Below the pieces are notes generated by a model. That model had not been told where the DNA came from and made no database searches. It worked only from the letters and a program-made list of their open reading frames with translations. Both the position numbers and the translations under genes were made by a program. DNA of 64,000 bases from Colwellia chukchiensis (GTDB taxonomy: Bacteria; Pseudomonadota; Gammaproteobacteria; Enterobacterales; Alteromonadaceae). Shown in pieces: positions 26,241-34,986 of this stretch; within the stretch, counting starts at the first letter, position 1, and each line of letters starts with the position of its first letter. The DNA is taken from positions 111,413 through 175,412 of the forward strand of contig NZ_NBOC01000007.1 of the NCBI RefSeq assembly GCF_002104455.1, read 5' to 3'.

Positions 26241-27452
26241 TTAGATGCCGAGCGATTGACACCAATTGCTGGCTTTAACAAATTCTTGGTGAATAACGTC
26301 TGCATCTAATTGATAGTAATCGATTAACTGCTGAATATTTTCACCATCAGCAATAATATAATTCGTGGTTAGTTGTAATAATTCGCCCAACAAACCGGTG
26401 TGACTTACTAAGGCTTCTTTTATTGGTTTTGCTAATGGCATGGTTTTTAATATGTCATCCATGGGCATACTCAAAATAACTTCAATACCACTGAGTAAAC
26501 CTGTAATAAAGGCAAATTCACTGATCTCAACAAACGCACTTTCTTTGGCTAAACTCGACATTAATTTTGCCGTAATTAGCGATTGTTTTGAAATTTCATT
26601 CGTTTTATCTGAGCTTAATTTTGATAGTGCTAATATGGTAACAAATTGCTTTAGCTTATCTTCACCCAAATAGGCCGCCGCTTGCTTTAATGAGGTAATT
26701 TCCACCCGCGTACCGGTTGCAACATTATTCACTAATTTAAGTAGGCCTACCGTTAAATTGACATCGTGACCAATAATTTCTGCAATATGGGCAAAGTCTA
26801 ACGGCTTATTAAATGTTTCACTGATCAAATGCAGCATTTGAGACTTGATGGGCGCTAAGGTTTGTCCTGCGATAATTTCTGGCTCATGGTAAAAAAAGCC
26901 TTGATAATAATTAAAGCCAACTTCAGCAAGTGATTGCAGTTGAAAGTTTGTTTCAACCTTCTCAGCAATCAACTTAATATTTAATGATTTTATGCGATCA
27001 AGTAATGGTCTTATGCGTTTAGCATTAATAACCTCGATATTAATTTTTATCATGGCAATGTAGGGGAATAATACATCCCATTTTTTATCGAGATCGTATT
27101 CCGTTAAGGCGACTTTATAGCCTTTGTCATGATAAAACTTAACAATTTTTAACAAGTGCTGGGTCGGCGTTTTATGCCCAACTAACTCGATAACTATGGT
27201 TGATTTATCAAACATTAACGGATATTTTTCAACTAAGCATTTTTCGGTGAAATTGATAAAAGCCAGTTTGCCTAAACTAACGGCTTGTATATCACCTTGA
27301 AAATGGTTTTGTATAATAAGTTTTGAACTAGCGATGTCTTGATCAATTTCAGGAAATTTATTTTCAGGACTGTCTCTAAACAATAGCTCGTAACCTACTG
27401 TTTGATTATTTCTGTCAAGTATCGCCTGACGTGCAAGATAACAATTTTGCAT
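26241..27452 (-). CDS. EAL-HDOD signalling protein
   Basis: This 403-residue protein combines an N-terminal EAL-like domain (about 1-200) with a C-terminal HDOD domain (about 205-400; LVNNVATGTRVEITSLKQAAAYLG). The opening YLARQAILDRNNQTVGYELLFRDS is the hallmark of the YuxH/CdgJ group. Catalytic EAL residues are degraded (IELVGHKTP where EL-x-E is expected; TEYDLDKKWD), so c-di-GMP hydrolysis is unlikely. Relatives such as Vibrio CdgJ influence motility and biofilm without turnover. Cytoplasmic. It lies alone, downstream of the 27.6-32.2 kb leftward group but with a 154-base gap. Confidence 0.88.
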   Translation of the reverse strand: MQNCYLARQAILDRNNQTVGYELLFRDSPENKFPEIDQDIASSKLIIQNHFQGDIQAVSLGKLAFINFTEKCLVEKYPLMFDKSTIVIELVGHKTPTQHLLKIVKFYHDKGYKVALTEYDLDKKWDVLFPYIAMIKINIEVINAKRIRPLLDRIKSLNIKLIAEKVETNFQLQSLAEVGFNYYQGFFYHEPEIIAGQTLAPIKSQMLHLISETFNKPLDFAHIAEIIGHDVNLTVGLLKLVNNVATGTRVEITSLKQAAAYLGEDKLKQFVTILALSKLSSDKTNEISKQSLITAKLMSSLAKESAFVEISEFAFITGLLSGIEVILSMPMDDILKTMPLAKPIKEALVSHTGLLGELLQLTTNYIIADGENIQQLIDYYQLDADVIHQEFVKASNWCQSLGI

Positions 27453-27606
27453 AAATACCTGATTAAAAACTTAAGGATACTAGAACATAACGCATTATAT
27501 CAATGAAGAAAAGCAATGTTAGTAAATTTACAGCGAAAAGCGATCACGTTACCCTGCTTCCTGCAAGATTTGTTTTGTACTTTCTTTTTTTTGCTTTTAT
27601 ATCGCA

Positions 27607-28047
27607 TTAGCGCAATGTAATGGCAAAATCTGCAACTTCTAATTGCATGACAGTGCCATATTGTAAATTCGCAATAAATGGCGCTAATAATTCTAATTGA
27701 TTTTTTGGCTGAAAATGTGCGGTTTTAGTACTCGGCATTGGCTGATAAATAAGTCCAGGAACACTTTGTTCCCCAACGACAACATGACAGTGACAAAACT
27801 TAAAATCCTCAGCTGGCATCTGCTGATGCCATTTTACTTGCTTAAAGTAATAGTGATAGGTATTTAATTGCACATAATCACAGTTAAACTTGGCATTAAG
27901 CGTGGCAAAGTGAAATGGACTTAAATCTAAACCTAATGACTTAAAGTAAGGCTGTTGTGCCGCGATAGTGCCCTTTGGAAAACGTTTATCATTCGCCAAG
28001 CCTGATGCTACGCGATGCCCTTGTACTAGGGTAAAATCTACTACCAT
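27607..28047 (-). CDS. Conserved hypothetical protein
   Basis: The 146-residue protein has no signal or membrane segment. Recognisable pieces are VQGHRVASGLANDKRFPKGTIAAQQPYF, LSPFHFATLNAKF, VKWHQQMPAEDFKF and a C-terminal LELLAPFIANLQYGTVMQLEV. I know similar uncharacterised proteins in other gammaproteobacteria but no function. The first half (G-V-x-S-G-L then lGl..spf.aTLN) loosely recalls the CTP-dependent riboflavin kinase (DUF120) core, which is speculation. It starts five bases after the phosphodiesterase gene ends, so the two are almost certainly cotranscribed and perhaps translationally coupled. Confidence 0.75.
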   Translation of the reverse strand: MVVDFTLVQGHRVASGLANDKRFPKGTIAAQQPYFKSLGLDLSPFHFATLNAKFNCDYVQLNTYHYYFKQVKWHQQMPAEDFKFCHCHVVVGEQSVPGLIYQPMPSTKTAHFQPKNQLELLAPFIANLQYGTVMQLEVADFAITLR

Positions 28048-28052
28048 CGTAT

Positions 28053-29258
28053 TTAATTTGTCTTCACAATTTGTTCAGCAATTTTATAATTGCCGTCTAT
28101 ATTGTCTAGGTCTTTTAAACCTAGTGCCCGGGTGAGAATAGGCAAGACTTGAATATTTTCAAAAGCATTAATCACTTGATTTGGCGCAAACGCTGGACCA
28201 ACAGCAATAAAAATGGCATTAAGCGCTGCAGATAATCTCGGGTCATAACCATGGGTTGCTGGGTCAACAGCCCCCTGACCTTTGCTAAATATATAAGATG
28301 GCAAGGCATCAATAATCGCATCAGGTACTGCGGCATGCTCTTGATTTAAATGCCAATGCTCCGGGTAGTTTGGAAAGGTATAAACGTTATAACGTTTATT
28401 TTGTCCTTGGAATTGCCCTTGCTTGAACTGCTCAAGGCTCTGCTGTAATTGCGCTTTATCTTCGCTATACAAGTATAGCTGAGTAGAGCCATTAACCACG
28501 GTTACCCCTTGGGGTATCTGGTCTCGCCAATTAATCACATGTTCTAGGTTAATTTTAGTCATGCCATGATCGGAAACAATAACAAGATTAACTTGATTGG
28601 CAAACTCTTGATGAAGTAGCTGAATAAAATCAGCAAGTAATTGATCAAACTCCTTGATAGCATTACGCAGCTGTATTGAATCTTCGCCGTAGCTATGACC
28701 TGCGTCGTCAATTGAGGCAAAATAAGCACTGATAAAATTTGGTCGTGTGTCCTCAGGTAAGCGTAACCAGTTGATAATCTGCTGTAATCTAACTTGGTTC
28801 TCTGTAAAGTGTTGATAAGGGTAATAATAGCTAGGCATTTTATTATTGACTGGCGTTTCTGATTCCGGCCAAAAGTATACAGCTGAAATATTACCTTGTG
28901 CTTCATTTATATGCCAAAGTGGCTCAGCGGTAAGCCAATGTGGCTCATCTTTACCTGCCCCGACTTGATAAACTTTCCCTAAATCACGATGATAAAATTC
29001 ATTATGTAAGATGCCATGATTAATCGGGTAACGACCCGTGATGATACTGACATGATTAGGAAAGGTTTTGCTCGGGTAAACTGGCAATAAAGCTTTTGCG
29101 CTGGTGCCCTGCTTTATTAGCGACAAGATCGTTTTCGGTTGATAGCGTTCAATGTAGTGTTGAGCAAAACCATCAATAGATAAAAGAATTAATGGTGTTT
29201 TTGCCCAAGTCGCGATGGGCAAGATGCCGCAAATCAAGATTATCGTTTTTATTTTCAT
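28053..29258 (-). CDS. Secreted nucleotide pyrophosphatase/phosphodiesterase (alkaline phosphatase superfamily)
   Basis: The 401-residue protein begins with a signal peptide (MKIKTIILICGILPIATWA). It has the NPP-family metal and nucleophile motifs: LLSIDGFAQHY (Asp), PSKTFPNHVSIITGRYP (nucleophile Thr), ASIDDAGHSYG (Asp/His), IVSDHGM (Asp-His) and a late ATHGYDP (His). These periplasmic zinc enzymes split nucleotides or phosphodiesters; the exact substrate is open. I start at the ATG at 29258; GTG two codons earlier is possible, and neither has a strong ribosome site. It is the first gene of a pair with the 146-residue protein. Confidence 0.88.
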   Translation of the reverse strand: MKIKTIILICGILPIATWAKTPLILLSIDGFAQHYIERYQPKTILSLIKQGTSAKALLPVYPSKTFPNHVSIITGRYPINHGILHNEFYHRDLGKVYQVGAGKDEPHWLTAEPLWHINEAQGNISAVYFWPESETPVNNKMPSYYYPYQHFTENQVRLQQIINWLRLPEDTRPNFISAYFASIDDAGHSYGEDSIQLRNAIKEFDQLLADFIQLLHQEFANQVNLVIVSDHGMTKINLEHVINWRDQIPQGVTVVNGSTQLYLYSEDKAQLQQSLEQFKQGQFQGQNKRYNVYTFPNYPEHWHLNQEHAAVPDAIIDALPSYIFSKGQGAVDPATHGYDPRLSAALNAIFIAVGPAFAPNQVINAFENIQVLPILTRALGLKDLDNIDGNYKIAEQIVKTN

Positions 29259-29415
29259 GACCACAATTTAGCACTAATAGCATGATAAATTAAATATCTT
29301 TTAGTCAGACAAATGATTTAGTCGTCAATATTTCTATGATCTTTGATAAAGCGGTTTGCGTAAATGACCAACGCCACTTTAATATGAGCGACGTTGGCAA
29401 TGAAATGTTATTTGA

Positions 29416-29973
29416 TTAACTGAATAAACTTAATATATTGGTTAAATCTTTTTTACCATGAGCAATTTCATCCGCTGACAACCCTGATAACTCATGTGGA
29501 AAGACTAACCACTCGCTAGACTCGTGAACGTAATAGTCTGGCACTATGTCAACTTTTGAGTTTTGTGGTTTGTACCAAGGGCAAGCAATTCTGACATCTT
29601 TCGGCATATTATTTCGGGTGAGTTTCTTTAATTGCTTGATCAATGCATCAATACTGCGACCAGAATCAAAAACATCATCAACAATCAGCAAGCTGTCTTC
29701 AGCATTCGCATTTTCGATTATATAATGTAAACCGTGTACTTTGATTTCTTTACTTTGTTTATTAATGCCATAGTAGGATGAAGTTCTAACCGCGATATGA
29801 TCTGTTTCTACTTTTTTGAAATCAAAAAATTCTTGTACCGCAATACCAATTGGTGCGCCGCCACGCCAAATGCCAACAATAAACTGTGGTCTAAAGCCGT
29901 CTTCATAAACCTTTGCCGCCACGCGAAACGAATCTTCTAGTAACTCTTGCGCTGTTATAAATCGCTTTTCCAT
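29416..29973 (-). CDS. Purine-type phosphoribosyltransferase
   Basis: The 185-residue type I PRTase shows the PRPP loop LLIVDDVFDSGRSIDAL near residue 95 and the early IVGIWRGGAPIGIAVQEFF. It ends with CPWYKPQNSKVDIVPDYYVHESSEWLVFPHEL, the base-binding part seen in hypoxanthine/xanthine-type enzymes of this short class. It should salvage a purine base with PRPP to the nucleotide, in the cytoplasm. GAGGT precedes the ATG. It lies 60 bases after the M28 peptidase gene, same direction. The precise base (hypoxanthine, guanine or xanthine) is not readable. Confidence 0.85.
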   Translation of the reverse strand: MEKRFITAQELLEDSFRVAAKVYEDGFRPQFIVGIWRGGAPIGIAVQEFFDFKKVETDHIAVRTSSYYGINKQSKEIKVHGLHYIIENANAEDSLLIVDDVFDSGRSIDALIKQLKKLTRNNMPKDVRIACPWYKPQNSKVDIVPDYYVHESSEWLVFPHELSGLSADEIAHGKKDLTNILSLFS

Positions 29974-30033
29974 TGATGAGTTTACCTCATTAAATTAAAT
30001 GTTATGTAATTGTGCTGCATTATAACGTGATTT

Positions 30034-30993
30034 TTATCTTTCTGAGTAGCGCTGGGCATTAAAATATAGATTTTCATCAATAAAACGTATTTGCTTTAAA
30101 ATGACATGGCTGGCTAAGGTAAAAAATTCATGGTTGATATTTTCGTAGCTGTCACTGGGTTGGTGATAGTGATGGTGTAGTCCTACACCATAGTAAATAA
30201 ATGGAATGCCTTGTTGATAAAATGCGCCATGATCGCTTGCCATTTGCCAAGATGTTACTTGGCTTAGCCTGCGCCCTTTGGATTTAAAACCTTTGACTAT
30301 TTTAATAGGAGACGTTGTTTGCTGTAAGCGGCTAATGGTTTCATCGCTTAATACTTGCTTGAGCTTACGACTTACATAATGTAGCCGTTTAGTCGCTTTA
30401 GTGCCCGCTATCATATCTAGGTTAATGTTGAGTACTATTTTATTAACTAAATGCGTGTTGTCTTTTATAAAAAATTTTGCGCCATTTAAATTAACTTCTT
30501 CAGCATCAGTAAAAAGTAAGATAACACTATGTTTTAGTGGCTCGCGTTGTAACCACTTGGCAAACTCAAGTAATGCAGCGGTGCCAGATGCGTTATCATC
30601 CGCACCAGAATAAATCTTGCTCCCTCGGGCGCCAATATGATCAAAATGCGCTGAAAGTACGATATATTTATCATCAAATTCACGGCCGCGAATAAGCCCT
30701 ATCACATTGCTGGCTTGGGTAGTATTAAAAGCGCGTTTAATGGAGAATGGCGCTAAATAACTCCCAGCAAACGGTGCAACATTTGCCGTTACAAGTTGTT
30801 GAACAATATAGTTTTGCGCTTTTTTATTACCTGTTGTGCCCACTTGCCGACCACGCAAATTGGCTGACGAAAGATAATGCAAGTGCTGCAGTAATGCGTT
30901 ATACGGTGTTGGCGCAGACGGCACAGTATCAAGCGGTTTGATACTGCAAGAAGAAGACAAGGTAATGATCACCCATAACCAATACTTTGCCAT
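30034..30993 (-). CDS. M28-family aminopeptidase, probable lipoprotein
   Basis: The 319-residue zinc peptidase has the M28 ligands in order: SAHFDHIG (His), GADDNASGTAALLE (bridging Asp), TDAEEVNLNG (catalytic Glu pair), LDMIAG (Asp) and HHHYHQPSDSYE (His). The N-terminus (ITLSSSCSIKP) looks like a short signal with a lipidated Cys at residue 16. It should remove N-terminal residues from peptides in the periplasm. It starts 25 bases after the TPR lipoprotein gene and is probably cotranscribed with it. Confidence 0.87.
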   Translation of the reverse strand: MAKYWLWVIITLSSSCSIKPLDTVPSAPTPYNALLQHLHYLSSANLRGRQVGTTGNKKAQNYIVQQLVTANVAPFAGSYLAPFSIKRAFNTTQASNVIGLIRGREFDDKYIVLSAHFDHIGARGSKIYSGADDNASGTAALLEFAKWLQREPLKHSVILLFTDAEEVNLNGAKFFIKDNTHLVNKIVLNINLDMIAGTKATKRLHYVSRKLKQVLSDETISRLQQTTSPIKIVKGFKSKGRRLSQVTSWQMASDHGAFYQQGIPFIYYGVGLHHHYHQPSDSYENINHEFFTLASHVILKQIRFIDENLYFNAQRYSER

Positions 30994-31018
30994 GTCACGA
31001 TTAACAAAACGAATAGCG

Positions 31019-32194
31019 TTAGATCTTTTTCAACAGATTTAATTTCGCAAGATATTGCCGCTCTTGCTGTGCGTATCGATTCTTTGCTAATGCTTTTTTT
31101 AAATAAACCTCGGCTTTAGTGTGATCGGCTAACATATAGTACACTTTTGCTAGCCCAAAATAGAATTCATGAATATTCTGGTTGAGTTTAATGGCTTTTC
31201 TAAAATGGCGAATTGCCTGTTGATAGTCGCCGTGATGATACTTTTCATCGGCAAGTAACGCGTAATAATAGGGGTTATCAGCACGTTGTCTCATAATGTA
31301 GGCATCGAGTTGCTTCGCGGCCTCAAAATCACCGCTTTTATGCAGCAATAAACTTAAGTTCTCCATTGCTGTTAAATTATTAGGATTAATATTGATTGCA
31401 TAGCGATAACTCTTCATTGCTTCTGCAAGATAACCCCGACTACGATACAGGATGCCTAAATTTCCCCATGCTGAAGAAAATGTCGGTGCAACTTGCGTGG
31501 CTGCTTTAAAGTAGGCATAGGCAGTGGTTGCGTCACCATTAATTAACGCATTAGCGCCTTTGTTATTGTAAAACATCGCAAGCACTGTATTTTTACTTAT
31601 TCGCTGTTTAGGAAAGGATCGTTTTACCACAAAAGGGTCAAAATCAATTTCTATGCTCGCAGGTTCGAAAAATAATAAGGTTTGTGCAGTTTTGGGCTCG
31701 ATGACTTTTAAGTTGATATGGCCTGTTAACATATTGACGTCACCATTGCGCACCCAATACTCCGGAACATCGACACGTTGAAAAGCTACATCTAAGTCCG
31801 CTTCTTTAGCAATGGCATACGCTAATATGGTTAACGAAAGACAGTTAGCTTCTCTATTTCTAAATGCTTGCGCAGCGACAACATTCGCCCCCGCCTTGTA
31901 GGCTAAATTGATATTGTTGGGATCAAAAAAATTCGCTAATAACTTTTTAGCTTTTTTACGCGCATCGCGCTCTATGGTAATACTGCGCGCCATTTCTTTC
32001 ATTTCTGCTGTCAAAGCGAATATCTCTGCTTCACTTTCGATTGTCACATGTTGATAGCCTTGAAAGCTTTTATCCAGATAGATACCTTGCTGACTAACGT
32101 TTGCAGCTTGTGTTTTAGTCAAGTTATTACTCTGACAGGACATAACCAACGCAAGCAGCATTAGCATCGATAATTGACCAGTAAAACTTTTCAT
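31019..32194 (-). CDS. TPR-repeat lipoprotein with transglutaminase-like N-terminal part
   Basis: A 391-residue protein starting with a lipoprotein signal (LMLLALVMSCQSNN, Cys near 20). Residues 90-200 (ANVVAAQAFRNREANCLSLTILAYAIAKEADLDVAFQRV) have the Cys-bearing helix of transglutaminase-like proteins. From about 215 come five or six tetratricopeptide repeats (e.g. APTFSSAWGNLGILYRSRGYLAEAMKSYRYA, NPYYYALLADEKYHHGDYQQAIRHFRKA). TPRs mediate protein contacts, so it is likely a periplasmic scaffold or envelope factor. I use ATG 32194 because GGAG sits five bases upstream and the lipoprotein signal follows directly; an earlier frame start adds 23 unlikely residues. First gene of a pair with the M28 peptidase. 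Confidence 0.82.
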   Translation of the reverse strand: MKSFTGQLSMLMLLALVMSCQSNNLTKTQAANVSQQGIYLDKSFQGYQHVTIESEAEIFALTAEMKEMARSITIERDARKKAKKLLANFFDPNNINLAYKAGANVVAAQAFRNREANCLSLTILAYAIAKEADLDVAFQRVDVPEYWVRNGDVNMLTGHINLKVIEPKTAQTLLFFEPASIEIDFDPFVVKRSFPKQRISKNTVLAMFYNNKGANALINGDATTAYAYFKAATQVAPTFSSAWGNLGILYRSRGYLAEAMKSYRYAININPNNLTAMENLSLLLHKSGDFEAAKQLDAYIMRQRADNPYYYALLADEKYHHGDYQQAIRHFRKAIKLNQNIHEFYFGLAKVYYMLADHTKAEVYLKKALAKNRYAQQERQYLAKLNLLKKI

Positions 32195-32455
32195 ATGCAC
32201 TCCAAGACAACCGAACACGCCTATATTAAGCATAGAAAACATTTGCTCATTCACCGCTACCAATCACGAGCTGTTAATAAAAAATTACAATTTAATCATT
32301 AGCTTTGATTTTGCTACAAATTAAAACACTATTTTATGCTTGCACTTGTTATGCTGCGACAAAATTTACACTAAGGGGTTGCGCTCGTAAGATGCAAAGT
32401 GCAAGCTGCCATGCTCTGCTGATCGTCATATAGATATTTTTTAGGTTTTAAGTTT

Positions 32456-33352
32456 ATGAAAAAAACGCTCGCTGGATTTGTAACCGGAAGTGCCATTGCC
32501 GTTAGTGCTATTATTGCAGCGACTAGCCATCAATTATATCAACACAAAACCACCACCATCGATGCGCATTTAAGAGAAATATCAGGTATAGAATTTGACA
32601 AGCACAATAAACTTTGGGCGATAAATGACGGTGGCGACCAGCCCACGTTATACCAAATTAATAATCAAGGCGCGATTGAGCGAGCAATCACAGTAAGTAA
32701 TGCCAAAAACATTGACTGGGAAGATATGACTCAAGACGATTTTGGTCATTTTTTTTTGGGCGATTTTGGGAATAATGAAAACTTGCGCAAATGGTTAACC
32801 ATCTACAAAATAGAAAACCCCATTGATATCAAAGGTGAAACTACAGAAGCAGAAATCATTAAGTTTCGCTACCCTGAACATACTAGCTTTCCACCACAAG
32901 CACATGAAATGGAGTTTGATGTTGAAGCATTTGTCTTTTATAAAAAACATTTATATTTGTTCACGAAAAATCGTTCGGTACCTTTTAACGGCATCACCAC
33001 GTTATATAAAATTGGCGATCATGCGGCTAATTATGACGCTGAAAAGATTAGTAAATTTAAAACCTGCACGCTTGCGGTAAAACTTTGCTGGATAACGTCT
33101 GCCGCATTAAGCCCAAGCAAGAAAAAACTAGCGCTACTTGATTCACAACGTATATGGTTATTTGAAAACTGGCACGGTGATGATTTCTTTTCTGGCGATA
33201 AATACCGTATCGACCTTGGCATAGTAACGCAAAAAGAAGCCATTACCTTTCGTGATGAAAACACCATTATCTTCACCGACGAGGAGTTTCATGGCATAGG
33301 TAGAAACGCTTATAAAATTAACCTAAATGAAATCAAAAAACACAAGTTATAA
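32456..33352 (+). CDS. Conserved hypothetical protein, beta-propeller-like, exported
   Basis: The 298-residue protein has an N-terminal hydrophobic segment (about 7-23) that is either a signal peptide or an anchor. The rest repeats a beta-strand pattern: LREISGIEFDKHNKLWAINDGGD, TLYQINNQGAIER, DWEDMTQDDFGHFFLGDFGNN, LYLFTKN, AALSPSKKKLALLDSQRIWLFENW and EAITFRDENTIIFTDEE. This Trp/Asp-rich pattern is shared with hypothetical secreted proteins that look like beta-propellers. No catalytic motif is evident. Weak ribosome site; divergent from the TPR gene. Confidence 0.75.
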   Translation: MKKTLAGFVTGSAIAVSAIIAATSHQLYQHKTTTIDAHLREISGIEFDKHNKLWAINDGGDQPTLYQINNQGAIERAITVSNAKNIDWEDMTQDDFGHFFLGDFGNNENLRKWLTIYKIENPIDIKGETTEAEIIKFRYPEHTSFPPQAHEMEFDVEAFVFYKKHLYLFTKNRSVPFNGITTLYKIGDHAANYDAEKISKFKTCTLAVKLCWITSAALSPSKKKLALLDSQRIWLFENWHGDDFFSGDKYRIDLGIVTQKEAITFRDENTIIFTDEEFHGIGRNAYKINLNEIKKHKL

Positions 33353-33587
33353 TCACGAATCATCATTTCATTCATAGCGCAGTGCGTTGAGCGCAAAAAC
33401 TTAAGCTAGGCTAAAAGTTGCGTGACGGTTAATGATAAACGCGTGCCAATTTGCTAGGATCAGCATGACAGTTAACCATCAATCGTATTGTTTTAACACT
33501 AAACCTTGATAAGCTTATCTTATTGTCAATGCATTACTTTTTGTCAATGCTTGGCAAGCGTAATTAACGTTCGCATAGGAGACTGCC

Positions 33588-34361
33588 ATGACTGCTGATT
33601 TAAAGGGTTTTACACCGGGTATAGTAACGCACTATCAACAATGGACTGAGCACGAGTTTTCAATTCAAGTCAAAGCTAATATTGCCCCCTACCAAGCAGG
33701 TCAATTTACTAAACTTGCACTCAAAGACCAAGCGGGCAAATGGCTGCGACGCGCTTATTCATTTGTTAACTCTCCTAATCATGACTTAGGCCCTGATGTG
33801 ATGGAATTTCTGATTATCGATGTACCCAATGGGGGTCTAAGCCCAAGGCTGGCAAAACTGCAACTCGGCGATGAAATATATGTTGGAGAAACAGCCAGTG
33901 GTTTTATGACCTTAAATGAAATACCTGAACGGGTTTCTGATCTTTGGTTGCTGTCAACGGGCACAGCGATAGGTCCTTTTCTATCAATTTTAGCTGAGCC
34001 AGAATGTCAGCAGCGTTTTAGCAAACTTGTTTTGGTACATGCAGTTCGAACACGCCAAGAGCTAGTCTATCAAGAGCTTATAGCCAAATTACAGCACGAA
34101 TACCGTGGTAACCTTATCTATCTGCCCATTGTATCACGCGAACAGCACCCAGATATTATTTCAGATCGAATTCCAAACTTACTGAGTGACGGCCGCTTAA
34201 TGCAAGCTGTTAATTTAAACGCCAGCAAAACCAGTAGCTTTTTCTATTTGTGTGGCAATCCTGACATGGTGCGTGACACCCGAGCTGTGCTGAGCAAATT
34301 AGGCTTTGAAAAACACTTAAGACGATCACCTGGTCATTTTAGCTCTGAAAATTACTGGTAA
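33588..34361 (+). CDS. fpr: Ferredoxin/flavodoxin-NADP+ reductase
   Basis: This 257-residue flavoprotein is of the bacterial Fpr class. FAD motif RRAYSFVNSP is at about 47-56. GTAIGPFLSIL is the NADP pyrophosphate site, FYLCGNPDMVRDTRAVLSKLGF the nicotinamide-side motif, and SPGHFSSENYW is the characteristic Fpr tail with a terminal Trp. It moves electrons between NADPH and ferredoxin or flavodoxin, and in E. coli it is part of the SoxRS response. AGGAGA precedes the ATG. No operon partner. Confidence 0.93.
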   Translation: MTADLKGFTPGIVTHYQQWTEHEFSIQVKANIAPYQAGQFTKLALKDQAGKWLRRAYSFVNSPNHDLGPDVMEFLIIDVPNGGLSPRLAKLQLGDEIYVGETASGFMTLNEIPERVSDLWLLSTGTAIGPFLSILAEPECQQRFSKLVLVHAVRTRQELVYQELIAKLQHEYRGNLIYLPIVSREQHPDIISDRIPNLLSDGRLMQAVNLNASKTSSFFYLCGNPDMVRDTRAVLSKLGFEKHLRRSPGHFSSENYW

Positions 34362-34800
34362 AACATTATCGCAAATAGGCGTATTTTATGCTCTTACGGG
34401 TCTCACACTTTAGCGCCCCGTGTATTAAGTTGCTGTTATTAATTAATACCCACAACGCATTTTTCATACTTTAGCTTGGCTTAAATACCCGCCACCAAGA
34501 TACAAAATAACATCAAACCCATGCGAAATTTTTTATTTGTGGCGCATTAGCGCCATGCATTGACCAGGCGATATAGCAACTTATTTTTACGCTAACGTAT
34601 CGGTATTTAGTAAGCTTGTATTATCGTCAAACATAAAAGCTAACGTTAAAGTTGCAGCCTTCGCCAATTAACCCACATTAACTTTTCATGAAAACTTCTC
34701 CCCTGATAACTCTACTTAACGGCGATTTAACTTTTTGACCTATCAAGCCTTGCTACAGCTGCGCTATCACTTTAGTGAAAATATAATTCGCGCTACTACT
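34362..34800. other. Intergenic region, left part
   Basis: About 440 bases after fpr without a credible gene. No hicA-like frame is found here, although hicA often precedes hicB. The right-hand continuation contains palindromes and a phased repeat array. Confidence 0.55.
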
Positions 34801-34827
34801 ACTTACCTGAGTAAGTGAATATTCACT
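34801..34827. promoter_or_regulatory. Overlapping palindromes left of the repeat array
   Basis: ACTTAC (34801-34806) is inverted to GTAAGT (34811-34816), and it overlaps a perfect 14-bp palindrome AGTGAATATTCACT (34814-34827). They lie 14 bases before the 33-bp periodic boxes and may belong to the same control region. Confidence 0.5.
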
Positions 34828-34840
34828 CCAATAAAGCTTA

Positions 34841-34972
34841 GGGTTACTAGAGTTACCCAAAGGAAATTAGAAAGAGTTATCAGAGTTACCTTAAATAAAA
34901 CCATCATAACTCCTAGAGTTATTTTGATATTTACTTCTAGGGTTGCCGGAGTTATAGTGGCTACAAGTTTTT
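34841..34972 (+). repeat. Four 33-bp phased units of GAGTTA-type boxes (putative operator)
   Basis: Boxes with the pattern GnGTTryy occur at 34841, 34850, 34874, 34883, 34916, 34940 and 34949. At 34907, where an eighth would fall, there is an inverted version (TAACTC). Within each unit the two boxes are 9 bases apart, and the units repeat every 33 bases (34841, 34874, 34907, 34940). The third unit forms the dyad ATAACTC/GAGTTAT. The array ends 14 bases before the hicB start. Ribbon-helix-helix regulators bind short direct repeats of this kind, and the downstream gene encodes one, so autoregulation is likely but not shown. Confidence 0.75.
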
Positions 34973-34986
34973 AAATGAGGTTATTT

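Noticed and set aside
26226..26253. Hairpin GCTCGGC/GCCGAGC at the end of the EAL-HDOD gene
   Set aside because: It overlaps coding sequence and lacks a T-run; it may contribute to termination but I would not annotate it.
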